Shown here: piece after piece, positions 1 through 12,162 of the stretch
Position numbering within the stretch: the stretch's first letter is position 1
Layout: every line of letters starts with the position of its first letter
NCBI GenBank assembly: GCA_024636495.1
Contig: JAGXGZ010000081.1
Span: 1 to 64,000, forward strand
DNA from: Roseobacter sp.
GTDB taxonomy: Bacteria; Pseudomonadota; Alphaproteobacteria; Rhodobacterales; Rhodobacteraceae
Direction: 5' to 3'
DNA length: 64,000 nucleotides
Program-made: the position numbers and the translations under genes
The notes under the pieces: model-generated
Seen by the model: the letters and a program-made list of their open reading frames with translations, nothing else
Databases searched by the model: none
What the model was told of the DNA's origin: nothing

Positions 1-31
1 CAGGAACTTCGCCAAAGGCGGATAGAAAAAT

Positions 32-1228
32 GTGCATGGAGATGATCACCCGATAAGAACAACAACCCCTCCAGAATCTATCCCGCCATCACCCGCAAGA
101 GCGATCCTTTACGCACTAAGTTCCAAACGCGATTCCCCTGAGGGTCGAAGCGAGCCGCACTCACGGATAATTTTTGAATGCAAAAATCACCAGAATCCAA
201 TTCACGAACGTGATGTTAACGACTTTTCTAGCAAAATTGGACGTATTTTTGGACACGGGGCCAAGGGCGTGGTCGTATCTTCTTCACGACTGCAATCTGG
301 TGCAGAGAAGACGGCGAGAAATTGTGGGCTAGGCATTGTAAAATTCGACAACAATGGAATCGATATTGTTGCAGATCGCACTGGAGGAACTTGGGCAGAA
401 AACCACTTTTTACAAAATCAAATATTTGACGGCCCAGAAAAGTCAAAATCACTTAAATTCTCCGCCTACAGCGACGGTAGGTTTTTCGGTTCTATCAACC
501 AACTTCTGCTAAGTTTGTCGCCAGAGTTGGCTATTGAGGGTGGCAGCGTCGTTAACCCACTGACCAATTACGTACCCTTTATACCCGATACAGAAATCCG
601 AGAAATTGCTCAAAACTTCTTGAAAGTTTTGCGGCACGTCCGCGGCGCTGTAGACCTTGAAAAGCTGTGTGAGGAACTTGAAGTGCAGTTGACCTTCTCG
701 GAAAGGCTGACACACGATTTTGATGGCCAGCCAATTCTCGGAACTGCAAACTTCAATAAGAGGATGATCGAGGTTAACCTGCACGGCAACAAGCATCGTG
801 AGAGGTTCACTATCGCCCACGAGATTGGTCACTTTTGCTTGCGCCATGACCAATACTTACATTCGGAGTCAATCATAGAGCATGATCTGCTCGTTGAAGC
901 TCAATCAGACGGCACCCTCAATTACGAGCGTCTCGAAAATCAGGCCAACGTATTTGCCTCTGAGTTACTACTACCTTATGAAGATTTTCGAATATCTGTT
1001 GAGGCGCTTAGGTTGCACATTGGTATCTCCGATCGGGGCTTCGGGTACATATTCGTGGACGATCAGAAATGTAACTATGAACCTTACAATGAAATGATAT
1101 CGTCATTGTCAAAATACTTTGACGTTTCAAAGCAAGCAATCGAAATAAGGCTCAGAAAAATAGGACTAGTTACGGACAAACGCGGAAATAACCAGTTTCG
1201 AAGATTCCGTTTTGAAAATTGGTCCTAA
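32..1228 (+). CDS. ImmA/IrrE-family zinc metallopeptidase with an N-terminal restriction-endonuclease-like (Mrr-type) domain
   Basis: HEXXH motif in FTIAHEIGHFCLRH plus typical ENQANVFASELLLP; N-terminal IIFECKN...KGVVVSSSRLQSGAEKTARNCGLGIVKFD resembles a PD-(D/E)xK/Mrr core. GTG start at 32; in-frame stop upstream at 23-25. Confidence 0.75.
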   Translation: MHGDDHPIRTTTPPESIPPSPARAILYALSSKRDSPEGRSEPHSRIIFECKNHQNPIHERDVNDFSSKIGRIFGHGAKGVVVSSSRLQSGAEKTARNCGLGIVKFDNNGIDIVADRTGGTWAENHFLQNQIFDGPEKSKSLKFSAYSDGRFFGSINQLLLSLSPELAIEGGSVVNPLTNYVPFIPDTEIREIAQNFLKVLRHVRGAVDLEKLCEELEVQLTFSERLTHDFDGQPILGTANFNKRMIEVNLHGNKHRERFTIAHEIGHFCLRHDQYLHSESIIEHDLLVEAQSDGTLNYERLENQANVFASELLLPYEDFRISVEALRLHIGISDRGFGYIFVDDQKCNYEPYNEMISSLSKYFDVSKQAIEIRLRKIGLVTDKRGNNQFRRFRFENWS

Positions 1229-1335
1229 TTATAACGTGAGTTTTATTCTTCCATCGTAATGATTTCGTTTGAGTTAACAGCAGTATGAAGCATGAGTGGT
1301 ACGAACCGGACTTTGGGTGCTTACGCTGTATTTAA

Positions 1336-1365
1336 ATCAGAGGGCAGGTAACCCCGCCCTCTGAT
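1336..1365 (-). terminator. Hairpin terminator downstream of tyrS
   Basis: ATCAGAGGGC-N10-GCCCTCTGAT perfect inverted repeat, followed on the minus strand by TTTAAAT. Confidence 0.6.
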
Positions 1366-1368
1366 CCC

Positions 1369-2652
1369 TTATCCCAACTGCACCAGCGCATGCCGCTTTT
1401 TGCCTGCGCTCAGCTTGATCGGGGAGGCCAAGCCGGCCGCGTCGATCATCATGCCTGCGTCGGTCAGCGGTGCGTCATTGATCCGCGCCCCGTTTTCCGA
1501 GATCAGGCGCTTTGCCTCTTTGCCCGACCCCGCAAGGCCCGTTTTTACGATCAGCTGCACGATGGACATGCCATCGCCCAGATCGGCCGCGCTCAACGTC
1601 AGGGTGGGTAGGTCATCGCCTACGCCGCCTTTTTCGAACACTTCGCGTGCGGTGGCCTCGGCGGCTTTGGCGGCCTCGGGTCCGTGCAGCAGGGCTGTGA
1701 CCTCGTTGGCGAGGCGGATCTTGGCCTCGTTGATCTCGGACCCCTCAAGGGCACCCAGACGGTCGCATTCATCGACCGGAAGCTCGGTATAAAGTTTCAG
1801 GAAACGGCCCACGTCGGCATCCGTGGTGTTGCGCCAGAATTGCCAGAATTCATAGGGCGACATCATGTCGGGATTCAGCCAGATGGCACCCGATTGCGAT
1901 TTGCCCATCTTCTTGCCGTCCGATGTGGTCAGCAGCGGTGTGGTCAGCCCGTAGACTTCGCCGTCGATCACCCGGCGCGTCAGGTCGATCCCGTTGACAA
2001 TATTGCCCCATTGATCCGATCCGCCCATTTGCAGGATACAGCCGTGGCGGCGGTGAAGCTCCATGAAATCATAGGCTTGCAGGATCATGTAGTTGAATTC
2101 GAGGAAAGACAGTGACTGTTCGCGGTCCAGCCGCGACTTGACGCTTTCAAACGACAGCATCCGGTTGATCGAAAAATGCCGCCCGATGTCGCGCAGGAAA
2201 TCGAGGTAGTTCAACCCGTCCAGCCATTCGGCGTTGTTGATCATCTGCGCAACATTTTCTGGGCCTACCGCTTCGCTACTTGAGGGCATCGGCCCTTCTT
2301 CATAGGTCAGGTAGGCGCTGAACACTTTTTTAATGCCGGCGATGTTATCGTCGATCTGTTCCGGCGTTAGCAGGGGGCGTTCATCCGCGCGAAAGGACGG
2401 ATCGCCCACCTTGGTTGTGCCGCCGCCCATCAGGGTGATCGGCTTGCCGCCAGTCTTTTGCAGCCAGCGCAGCATCATGATCTGGATCAGCGACCCCACA
2501 TGCAGGGACTTGGCGGTGGCGTCAAAACCGATATAGCCGGGTTGCGCACCTTTCAGCAAAGCTTCGTCAAGGCCCTGATAGTCCGTGCAATCGGCGACAA
2601 AGCCGCGTTCCATCATAATGCGGATGAATTCTGATTTCGGATGATATGTCAT
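1369..2652 (-). CDS. tyrS: Tyrosine--tRNA ligase
   Basis: Class I aaRS signature ([16 protein letters not shown]), [15 protein letters not shown] (KMSKS-like), C-terminal S4-like domain. Confidence 0.95.
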   Translation of the reverse strand: MTYHPKSEFIRIMMERGFVADCTDYQGLDEALLKGAQPGYIGFDATAKSLHVGSLIQIMMLRWLQKTGGKPITLMGGGTTKVGDPSFRADERPLLTPEQIDDNIAGIKKVFSAYLTYEEGPMPSSSEAVGPENVAQMINNAEWLDGLNYLDFLRDIGRHFSINRMLSFESVKSRLDREQSLSFLEFNYMILQAYDFMELHRRHGCILQMGGSDQWGNIVNGIDLTRRVIDGEVYGLTTPLLTTSDGKKMGKSQSGAIWLNPDMMSPYEFWQFWRNTTDADVGRFLKLYTELPVDECDRLGALEGSEINEAKIRLANEVTALLHGPEAAKAAEATAREVFEKGGVGDDLPTLTLSAADLGDGMSIVQLIVKTGLAGSGKEAKRLISENGARINDAPLTDAGMMIDAAGLASPIKLSAGKKRHALVQLG

Positions 2653-2717
2653 GGCGCTTGCCCTTTGGTTGGGTGGTGGTGCACTCTATATGGGCTGAGC
2701 AGACAAAGGAAAAGGCC

Positions 2718-3842
2718 ATGAATAAGGCCCATGGAAATCGGATCGCAAAAACGGGCGTGTTAAGGGCCGCAGGCGCCATGAGCGGCACGTCGCTCGACGG
2801 GGTGGATGTGGCCGTGATCGACACGGATGGCCATGATATCATGGGCTTTGGTGCTTCGGGATACCGGGAATATACCGGTGATGAGCGCAAGGTGATTGCC
2901 GCAGGTTTCGGAAAATGGTCGGGCCCCGAAGTGCAAGCCGCGACTAAGGTTATCGAAGCGGCGCATCTTGAGATTTTGCGCGATTTTACGGATGTGGATG
3001 TGATCGGCTTTCACGGCCAGACCTTGGCCCATGCGCCGCGTCTTCAGGGCACTTTGCAGGTGGGGGATGGCGCGGCTTTGGCTGATGCGTTGGCGCTGCC
3101 GGTGGTGTGGGATTTTCGCAGCGCCGATGTCGAATTGGGCGGAGAGGGTGCGCCTTTGGCCCCGTTTTTCCACCATGCCTGTGCGCGCTACGCGGGGCTG
3201 ACCGGGCCGGTCGCAATTCTGAATTTGGGCGGTGTGGGTAACCTGACATGGGTTAATCCTGCGATTGCGCGCCCCGAGGCCGAAGGTGCTTTGCTGGCGT
3301 TTGATACTGGCCCGGCGAATGCCCCGATCAATGATCTGATGCAGGCACGTCTAGGGTTGGCCTATGACAAGGGCGGGGCGGTTGCGGCCAAAGGCACGGT
3401 AGAAACCGGCGCACTTGAGCTGTTCTTGGCCGAGCCGTATTTCGCACGAATGCCGCCCAAGTCATTGGACCGTAACGATTTTGCCGAGATGGTAGCGCTT
3501 GTCGGGGAGCTGTCGGATGCCGATGCTGCCGCCACCCTGACCGCCATGTGCGCCGCTGGCGTGGCCGAGGCGATGGCGCATTGCCCGCGCTTGCCGGACC
3601 GGGTGCTGGTCACGGGCGGCGGGCGGCATAACCCGGTTTTGATGGAAATGCTGGCCGTCAGTCTGGACTGCCCCGTAGCACCGATCGAGGATATCGGGCT
3701 GGACGGTGACATGCTGGAGGCGCAGGCGTTTGGCTATCTTGCCGTGCGCGTGGCGCGCGGGCTGCCGACGTCGTGCCGCAGTACAACAGGGGTGCGCGCA
3801 GCAGTGGGCGGCGGAACGGTCAGCATTCCCACGGGCGATTAG
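2718..3842 (+). CDS. anmK: Anhydro-N-acetylmuramic acid kinase
   Basis: [52 protein letters not shown]. Start placed at internal ATG 2718. Confidence 0.93.
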   Translation: MNKAHGNRIAKTGVLRAAGAMSGTSLDGVDVAVIDTDGHDIMGFGASGYREYTGDERKVIAAGFGKWSGPEVQAATKVIEAAHLEILRDFTDVDVIGFHGQTLAHAPRLQGTLQVGDGAALADALALPVVWDFRSADVELGGEGAPLAPFFHHACARYAGLTGPVAILNLGGVGNLTWVNPAIARPEAEGALLAFDTGPANAPINDLMQARLGLAYDKGGAVAAKGTVETGALELFLAEPYFARMPPKSLDRNDFAEMVALVGELSDADAAATLTAMCAAGVAEAMAHCPRLPDRVLVTGGGRHNPVLMEMLAVSLDCPVAPIEDIGLDGDMLEAQAFGYLAVRVARGLPTSCRSTTGVRAAVGGGTVSIPTGD

Positions 3843-4255
3843 CGCGGGATATCAAAGCCTTGCGGGGCGAGGATAAAGCCCTCAAATTGAAACCCCGGCG
3901 ACACGGTGCAGCTGACGAGCGTGAAATTACCGGTGGTGCGCGCCGCTTGCCAGCGGTTTTCCGGCACGATGATTTGCGGCTGGCCTTGGGTCAGATCTGG
4001 GCTGAGAAGATGATCGGTCGCAGGGCCGGCATCATCGGCTGCAAGCGATAAAACCAAGGGCGCGCCTGCGTGGTATAGCCAGATTTCAGTGGCATCGACC
4101 CGGTGCCAATGGCTGCTTTCGCCTTCTTTCAGCAAAAAATAAATGCAGGTGCCCGTGGGGCGGCCTTTGTTCTCGGCGATCCATGTCTGGCGGTAAAACC
4201 CACCCTCGGGGTGCGGTTCCAGCCGAAGGTGCGCGATAATTTCATCAGCCGTCAT
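3839..4255 (-). CDS. Cupin-fold protein (DUF985 family)
   Basis: [61 protein letters not shown]. Confidence 0.85.
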   Translation of the reverse strand: MTADEIIAHLRLEPHPEGGFYRQTWIAENKGRPTGTCIYFLLKEGESSHWHRVDATEIWLYHAGAPLVLSLAADDAGPATDHLLSPDLTQGQPQIIVPENRWQAARTTGNFTLVSCTVSPGFQFEGFILAPQGFDIPR

Positions 4256-4313
4256 GTCAAACCCTCTTGTCTTGCGCGCGGCGCGGACCCGTAGCCGGGC
4301 CCGCGCCCCAATG

Positions 4314-5630
<1,317 letters not shown>

Positions 5631-5660
5631 TTAGCCTGCGAGGGGCCAGATGGGAAGTGG

Positions 5661-6530
5661 TCAGGCAACGTCTTTGACTTTGCGTTCGCGCCAGACGGTG
5701 TAAATTCCCGATGCAACAATGATGGTCGCGCCGATATAGGTCATCAGATCGGGGTTTTCTCCGAACACGGTGATGCCGACGACCATTGCAAACAGCAGTC
5801 TTGTGTAGCGGAACGGCGTGACAAAGCTGATCTCGCCGATGCGCATGGCCGCGACGATCCCGTAATAGGCGACCAAACCAATCGCAAGTGCCGACCCCAT
5901 GTACATGCATTGCAGACCCGTCATGGGGACAAAAAACTTTCCGCTGAAAACCATGTAAAGCAGGCTGGTTGGTATGATCGCGACAAAGGCCAGAAATGAC
6001 AGCTGAAAGCTTGAGATTGATTTGGGCACGCGCCGGGTGGCCAGATCACGCAGGGACAGGCCAAAGACCGCGAAAACTGCCAGCAGCGACAGCGCCTGAA
6101 AGCTTTCCATGCCGGGACGGATGATCAAGATCACCCCGCAAAGCCCGACCAGAATAGCGCTCCACCGTCGCCAGCCGACAGGGTCGCCCAGAAACAGAGC
6201 CGCGCCACAGGTCACCACCAGCGGCGTGGCCTGCAAGATCGCAGAGGCCGAGGAAATGGGGGTCAGCACGATGGCCGACACAAACCCCAACGTTCCCACG
6301 ATTTCGCCCAAAGCGCGCAGCAATATGGGGCGGGTCAGCATCGCGCGTTCATACAGGGGCTGCCCTTTGACCAACATCACGGCGCCGAAGCAGACGGTGC
6401 CCCCAACGCCAAGGACGAACAGAATTTGGCCAATAGGGATGTCCGTGCCCATCAGTTTAATGAACATGTCTTCGATGGCAAAACCCAGCATTGCAAAGAC
6501 CATGATTACAGCGCCGCGCAGATTATCCAT
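5661..6530 (-). CDS. DMT-family (EamA) transporter
   Basis: About 10 hydrophobic segments in a ~290-aa protein with EamA-like duplicated organisation. Confidence 0.85.
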   Translation of the reverse strand: MDNLRGAVIMVFAMLGFAIEDMFIKLMGTDIPIGQILFVLGVGGTVCFGAVMLVKGQPLYERAMLTRPILLRALGEIVGTLGFVSAIVLTPISSASAILQATPLVVTCGAALFLGDPVGWRRWSAILVGLCGVILIIRPGMESFQALSLLAVFAVFGLSLRDLATRRVPKSISSFQLSFLAFVAIIPTSLLYMVFSGKFFVPMTGLQCMYMGSALAIGLVAYYGIVAAMRIGEISFVTPFRYTRLLFAMVVGITVFGENPDLMTYIGATIIVASGIYTVWRERKVKDVA

Positions 6531-6636
6531 CGATGAAAGCCTTTTGAAATTGCAGTAACCGACCCATGCCGACTTGAAGCGAGATACGCAAGTGGGCCGT
6601 CTGGTGGTCGCCGTTTGGTGCTGCTATCGATGCTGT

Positions 6637-7686
6637 ATGAAATGGCCCAAACCACCGAATGATCTGATCACAACTGCGCTGACCCTTTTCGTAGGCACCC
6701 TTGGTGCGGCACTTGGCTGGGCCTTGGGCGCGCCGGTGTATCTGTTGATCGGGCCTGCGGTCCTTGTTTCGCTCGCGGGGCTTGGCGGGCTGCGCATGGG
6801 GGTGTCGCTGCCTGTGCGCAATGCCTGTTTTGTTGTCATTGGTCTGGCTGTGGGCGCGGGGTTTGACCGCAGTGCGCTGGATGCGATGATCCGCTGGCCG
6901 TTGGCCTTTGTCGTGGTTGTGGTGATGATCTGGGTCATGCTGGTGGTGAGTCGCTGGATGCTGGGGCGATTTTTCGGGTTCAATGCGCGCGCGGCCCTGC
7001 TGGCCGCTGCACCGGGGCATCTAAGCTTTGTTTTGGCCATCGCGGCAGAGGCGGGGGAAGATGTCGTGCGGGTGTCGACCACCCAATCGGTGCGGTTGCT
7101 GTCGCTGACACTTGTGGTGCCTTTTGTGGCGTTGGCCATGGGCGTAGAGTTGGGCGGATCTGTCGCCCCGCAAGGTGTGTTGATGGCCGCATGGCTTACT
7201 TTGGTTATGTTGGTTTTGGGTGTCGGTGCGGGGATCATTCTGGGGCGGTTGAACGTACCAGCGCCCATGTTGATCGGGCCGATGCTGGTGTCTGCGCTTG
7301 GCCATCTGACCGAACTTGCACCCGGCGTATTGCCTTTGTGGCTGGTTCTGCCGGCGTTCTTGGTTCTGGGATCGCTGATAGGCACGCGGTTTTCCGGGGT
7401 CAGCATGCGCGATCTGGCCAGTGGTCTTGCGGCGGGGCTGGCGGTCACCGGCGTTGCCGTGGCGTTGGCGATTGTCGCGGCGGTGCCCGTGGCTGTGGCG
7501 CTTGGGGTGCCGCTGGCGCATATCCTGGTGGCCTTTGCCCCCGGCGGGTTCGAGACGATGATCGCCTTGGGTGCCGTGCTGGGGGTGGTACCGGGATTCG
7601 TTGCCGCTTGTCATATGATGCGGATCTTTGTGCTGAGCGCGATGTTGCCTTTTATGCTGGGGCGCAGCGCACCGCCTGACCTTTAA
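6637..7686 (+). CDS. AbrB-family membrane protein
   Basis: Multi-TM protein with duplicated AbrB-type segments (LAALGWALGAPVYLLIGPAVLVSLAGL; VPAPMLIGPMLVSALGHL; FAPGGFETMIALGAVLG). Start at ATG 6637. Confidence 0.8.
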   Translation: MKWPKPPNDLITTALTLFVGTLGAALGWALGAPVYLLIGPAVLVSLAGLGGLRMGVSLPVRNACFVVIGLAVGAGFDRSALDAMIRWPLAFVVVVVMIWVMLVVSRWMLGRFFGFNARAALLAAAPGHLSFVLAIAAEAGEDVVRVSTTQSVRLLSLTLVVPFVALAMGVELGGSVAPQGVLMAAWLTLVMLVLGVGAGIILGRLNVPAPMLIGPMLVSALGHLTELAPGVLPLWLVLPAFLVLGSLIGTRFSGVSMRDLASGLAAGLAVTGVAVALAIVAAVPVAVALGVPLAHILVAFAPGGFETMIALGAVLGVVPGFVAACHMMRIFVLSAMLPFMLGRSAPPDL

Positions 7687-7980
7687 TGGTCGCAGCGGTT
7701 GACTTTGCCCGCATTTGCGCCCATCTACCCGTCAAGCGATGCCTTCTGCCGCGTGAGCAGATCAGCCCTTTGACCCTTTGGTCATCATATTGCTGAGACA
7801 ACAAGGCCGCCGATGTTCCCAAAATCACGCGTGGGGCCAAACGCAACAGACAGGGTGTTGGCAATAGGCTGGCCCCTGCGATCTGCTTTGCGTCCCTCGC
7901 GGTTTCGCCCCTTGATGGGGGGCCGCGTGATTTAGACAGGTCCGGCAGTTTTGCCGCGGCCTTCGGAAAGACGACAGAAT

Positions 7981-9309
7981 ATGAGCGATTTTGAAATGAT
8001 GGGTCTGCCCCGCCGTTTGGTCAAAGCATTGACAAACATGGGCATGACAGATCCGACCCCGATCCAGCGCCAAGCAATCCCGCATGCCATGAATGGCCGC
8101 GATGTGATGGGGCTTGCCCAGACCGGTACGGGCAAAACGGCCGCCTTTGGTGTGCCGCTTGTGGCGCAAATGCTTGAGATGGAAGCGCGCCCTGAACCAC
8201 GCACTGTGCGCGGCCTTGTGCTGGCACCGACCCGCGAACTGGCGAACCAGATCATGGAGAACCTCAAAGGGTTCTGCGAAGGTACGCAGTTGAAAACGAT
8301 GATGGTCGTGGGTGGCCAGTCGATCAACCCACAGATCAAACGTATGGAACGCGGTGTTGACTTGCTGGTGGCCACACCGGGCCGTTTGCTGGATCTGATG
8401 GACCGTCGCGCTGTGCTGCTGCACAAAACCACGTTCCTTGTGTTGGACGAGGCCGACCAGATGCTCGACATGGGCTTTATCCATGATCTGCGCAAAATCG
8501 CGTCGGTGCTGCCCAAGGAACGCCAGACCATGCTGTTCTCGGCCACCATGCCAAAGCTGATGAACGAAATCGCCAACAGCTACCTGATCAGCCCGATCCG
8601 TATCGAAGTCTCGCCTCCGGGCAAGGTGGCGGACAAGGTAACGCAAGAGGTGCATTTCATCGCCAAGGCCGAGAAGAAGGCCTTGTTGATCGAAATGCTG
8701 GCCAAGCATACCGAAGAACGGGCGCTGGTGTTTGGCCGTACAAAACATGGCTGTGAAAAGCTGATGAAGGACTTGGTCAAAGCTGGATTCAAAGCGGCCT
8801 CGATCCACGGCAACAAAAGTCAGGGCCAGCGTGACCGCGCGATTGAATCGTTCAAAAAGGGCGAGATTACCGTGCTCGTGGCCACGGATGTGGCCGCCCG
8901 TGGCTTGGATATTCCTGATGTGAAACACGTCTACAACTACGAACTGCCCAACGTGCCCGACAACTACGTTCACCGTATCGGCCGGACGGCTCGCGCGGGC
9001 AAAGACGGGGCCGCGATTGCATTTTGCGCACCTGACGAGATGGGCGAACTGAAGGACATCCAAAAAACCATGAAGGTCTCTATTCCGGTGGCCTCTGGCC
9101 GCCCTTGGGAAGCGATTGACGAGCCTGCAAAGCCAAAAGGCGGTCGCGGTCGTGGTGGTCGTCCAGGTGGCGGCGGCGGTGCCGGTGGGCGTCATCGCTC
9201 TGGTGGTGCTGGCGGTGCAGGCGAGGGTAAGCCAGCAGCCGCAGGGGCCGCGCGCCGCAAGCGCAAGCCCAGCAGTGGCGGCAAGCCCGGCGGTCAGCGC
9301 GCCGCGTGA
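7981..9309 (+). CDS. DEAD-box ATP-dependent RNA helicase
   Basis: AQTGTGKTAAFGVPL, PTRELANQI, VLDEADQMLDMGF, SATMP, HRIGRTARAGKDG; Gly/Arg/Lys-rich C-terminal tail. Confidence 0.95.
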   Translation: MSDFEMMGLPRRLVKALTNMGMTDPTPIQRQAIPHAMNGRDVMGLAQTGTGKTAAFGVPLVAQMLEMEARPEPRTVRGLVLAPTRELANQIMENLKGFCEGTQLKTMMVVGGQSINPQIKRMERGVDLLVATPGRLLDLMDRRAVLLHKTTFLVLDEADQMLDMGFIHDLRKIASVLPKERQTMLFSATMPKLMNEIANSYLISPIRIEVSPPGKVADKVTQEVHFIAKAEKKALLIEMLAKHTEERALVFGRTKHGCEKLMKDLVKAGFKAASIHGNKSQGQRDRAIESFKKGEITVLVATDVAARGLDIPDVKHVYNYELPNVPDNYVHRIGRTARAGKDGAAIAFCAPDEMGELKDIQKTMKVSIPVASGRPWEAIDEPAKPKGGRGRGGRPGGGGGAGGRHRSGGAGGAGEGKPAAAGAARRKRKPSSGGKPGGQRAA

Positions 9310-9536
9310 CCCACGGCCTTCGTAAACTGACCCTTGGTGGTCTTTATTGCGTGGTGGCGCTGCTTGTTGCAGTGCCACCCGTCTATCTGCTGGCAACGAC
9401 CAAAGCCTGCGCACCGCCCTGCGAGATGACATCGCGCCAGCTTTTTACGGCTGATACTGCGGTGATGTGGTTGGTCCCCTTTGGCATAGCGGCCATTCTT
9501 TTGGCACTGGTTTTCAAACTTAAAAACCGCTCCTGA
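9306..9536 (+). CDS. Small two-TM membrane protein of unknown function
   Basis: GTGA overlap with the helicase stop; two hydrophobic helices. Confidence 0.55.
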   Translation: MTHGLRKLTLGGLYCVVALLVAVPPVYLLATTKACAPPCEMTSRQLFTADTAVMWLVPFGIAAILLALVFKLKNRS

Positions 9537-9599
9537 CATCTTCCAAATGGTTTTAAATCCTCGCCCGCAGGGCGAAACCTGCACCAGTGCGCCGCAGCG

Positions 9600-10814
9600 C
9601 TACGGTGTCGGTCCAATGGGGGTCGCTTGCCGTCTGACAACCCGGCCCAACCAAAGCATCAGCAAAAACCCAAGTGCTGCCAGCACAACGACCGACGTGA
9701 TCAGCGGCGTGATCGTGCCGTTGAACAAAAGCCCAATGGGTGATGCAATCAGGGCTGCCATCACCGTTGACACGGCACCGATGACCGACGCCGCCATGCC
9801 CGCGATATGGCCCAACGGCTCCATCGCCAATGCATTCAGGTTGCCAAGGACAAGCCCTGCTTGAAAAAACAACGCAACCTGCCAAACCAAAAAGAACCCA
9901 AAACCGTAAGGCTCTGGCAAATCCCCCAAGCCAAGTCCGACCATGGTACCTGACAGGATGATTTGCGCGCCAAGCGTGATGGTAACGATACGCTGCATTC
10001 CGAACCGGACCACCAAGAGCGCGTTCATCAGGCTAGAGCCACCCGATATCAGCGCAATCACCCCGAACCAGAACGGAAAGCTCGCGGCGCGGTCATAGAC
10101 CTGATCAAAGATCGGTTGCACCAGCATGAGCGTTGCAAACAGGATCGACATCGCCAGAGTCTGAACGGTGATCGACAAACGCACCATGGGATTGGCGAAG
10201 ATCTCTTTCACGGCCAACCAGACCAGCTGCGGGCGCAAGGGACGCCGGTCAGCGATGGGCAGTGTTTCTGGCAACCTAAATCCCATCCAAACGACCGAAA
10301 TGACCGAGAACACAACAAAAGACACGAAAATACCGCGCCAATCGGTGAAACGGATGATCACGGCCCCCATAGCCGGGGCAAAGGCAGGCACCAACACGAA
10401 AACCATCATCGCAAAGGACATGATCTTGGCCATCTGACGGCCCGAGAACAGGTCGCGAATGATGGCAAGCGATACGATGCGCGGGCCAGCAGCCCCAAGG
10501 CCTTGGACAACGCGGGCGGCAAGCATCACCTCAAGCGACTGGCTGGCCCAAGCCACGACCGTCGCCGCGATATAAAGCGCTGCACCGCCGTAGACGACAT
10601 TCTTGCGCCCAAAGGCATCTGACAGCGGGCCTGTGAAAAACGTGCCCAACCCAAGGCCGAACACGAACGAGGTCAGAATAAGCGGCACCCTTTCAGGGGA
10701 CGTTGGTGCCAGATCGGCGGTGATTTGGGGCAGGGCAGGCAGCATCGCGTCGGTAGAAAACGCTATTGTGGCGAACAACATGGCGATCAGCGCGACAAAC
10801 TCGGCGCTGCTCAT
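9600..10814 (-). CDS. Bcr/CflA-family MFS multidrug efflux transporter
   Basis: 12-TM pattern; FSTDAMLPALPQITADL and GLGLGTFFTGPLSDAFGRKNV motifs. Start placed at ATG 10814. Confidence 0.88.
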   Translation of the reverse strand: MSSAEFVALIAMLFATIAFSTDAMLPALPQITADLAPTSPERVPLILTSFVFGLGLGTFFTGPLSDAFGRKNVVYGGAALYIAATVVAWASQSLEVMLAARVVQGLGAAGPRIVSLAIIRDLFSGRQMAKIMSFAMMVFVLVPAFAPAMGAVIIRFTDWRGIFVSFVVFSVISVVWMGFRLPETLPIADRRPLRPQLVWLAVKEIFANPMVRLSITVQTLAMSILFATLMLVQPIFDQVYDRAASFPFWFGVIALISGGSSLMNALLVVRFGMQRIVTITLGAQIILSGTMVGLGLGDLPEPYGFGFFLVWQVALFFQAGLVLGNLNALAMEPLGHIAGMAASVIGAVSTVMAALIASPIGLLFNGTITPLITSVVVLAALGFLLMLWLGRVVRRQATPIGPTP

Positions 10815-10930
10815 TTTGAAATCAGGTCTGTCAGATTGCACGTGCACCGCTCCTGATGGTCGGGCAGCCACAGATCACCCTTTTACTCTGCCTTAACGGG
10901 TGCTTGGGCGCAATACAACCCGCCTGTAAT

Positions 10931-11413
10931 CTAGGCAGACTTGACCAAAGGTTCGACCCAAGTGGGCGGCAGGTCGGATGGCAAATGCACCACCTGAACA
11001 ATGTCGCTAAGCGCGTCCATGTCCGGCCCCATGCCATTGCGCACTGCAAAGACCGAGATGTTGTAGTTTACGATATCGGTCAACCGCTGGTCCCAGCTTT
11101 CCAAAGCGATCACCCGCGAGACAAAGCGACAGCTTTCCAATACTGCGCGGCGTGCGTCAAAAGACGCTTTGCTGGGGCGGCCCATCTGGTCGCAAAACGC
11201 ATCTGTTGCGCACCCCACCACAAGATCGCTGCCCAGCGATGCCAATTGGCCCAGCCAGCGTGCATGGCCGGTGTGAAACCCGTCAAATGCGCCATAGGTC
11301 AACACGCTGCGCAGCGGTGGTTTTTGAACCCGTTTAACCGACGTCACACAAAGCGCGGGTGCGGCCTGCACACGGTTGCGCACCCTAAAAGGCGCTATAG
11401 TTTGCTGTATCAT
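10931..11413 (-). CDS. Nucleotidyltransferase/cytidylyltransferase-like protein
   Basis: LTYGAFDGFHTGHARWL (HxGH motif) as in TagD-like cytidylyltransferases; true start uncertain. Confidence 0.75.
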   Translation of the reverse strand: MIQQTIAPFRVRNRVQAAPALCVTSVKRVQKPPLRSVLTYGAFDGFHTGHARWLGQLASLGSDLVVGCATDAFCDQMGRPSKASFDARRAVLESCRFVSRVIALESWDQRLTDIVNYNISVFAVRNGMGPDMDALSDIVQVVHLPSDLPPTWVEPLVKSA

Positions 11414-11514
11414 TATGCCCGCTCATTCTTTCGCCGGGGTCTTTGCCCCTTTTGTAGGGTGATTCTAGTCCGTGCGAATCGTAATGGCAAAGGAATATTG
11501 CACGCGGGGCGTCT

Positions 11515-12162
11515 TCAGGCCGGAGCGCTGCCGCGCAATTCGGCAAGCACCTGTTTCCACAGTTCAGGCGATTGTGCGCCCGGGACGGCATGTTGTCCTG
11601 CCACGATAAAGGTCGGAACCGAATTTATGCCCATCCCGCGGCTATGCGCATCGCGGTCGCGGATATCTTGTGCGTCTGCATCTGTTTCCAAAAGCCGCGC
11701 AACCAAAGAGGCGTCCATACCAATGCTGTCCGCGATATCGGCAAGCACTTCGCTGTCTCCGATATCGCGTGCCTCGACGAAATAGGCTTTGAACAAAGAC
11801 GATACCGCTGCGGTCTGACGCCCCTCGATTCCGGCCCAATGGATCATGCGGTGGGCATTCAGGGTGTTTGGCGTGCGTTTCATATCTTCGAAGTTGATCT
11901 TCAAGCCCGCTTTTTGTGCGTGATCAACGACCGGCAGATAGGCCTTTACTGCGGCCTCTTGGCCGCCGAACTTGCCTTCAAGGTATTCACGCCGGTCCAT
12001 GCCGCCCTGGGGCATCGTGGGGTTCAGCTGAAACGGGTGCCATTCAATCAAAAACGGATGATCCGGCTCTGTCTCCAGCGCGCGGTCAAGGTTCGCCTTG
12101 CCAATATAGCACCACGGGCAAATCGGGTCTGACATGATATCAAGCTTGATCGGATCGGTCAT
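11515..12162 (-). CDS. DsbA-family (FrnE-like) oxidoreductase
   Basis: DIMSDPICPWCYIGK (CPWC), GINSVPTFIVAGQHAVPGAQ. Confidence 0.9.
   Translation of the reverse strand: MTDPIKLDIMSDPICPWCYIGKANLDRALETEPDHPFLIEWHPFQLNPTMPQGGMDRREYLEGKFGGQEAAVKAYLPVVDHAQKAGLKINFEDMKRTPNTLNAHRMIHWAGIEGRQTAAVSSLFKAYFVEARDIGDSEVLADIADSIGMDASLVARLLETDADAQDIRDRDAHSRGMGINSVPTFIVAGQHAVPGAQSPELWKQVLAELRGSAPA

Noticed and set aside
7021-7614. Low-complexity Arg/Gln/His-rich ORF antisense to the AbrB-family gene
   Set aside because: Composition typical of a reverse-strand reading of a hydrophobic membrane protein gene.
7825-9432. 535-aa minus-strand ORF antisense to the DEAD-box helicase
   Set aside because: Shadow ORF from high-GC codon bias; the plus strand has all helicase motifs.
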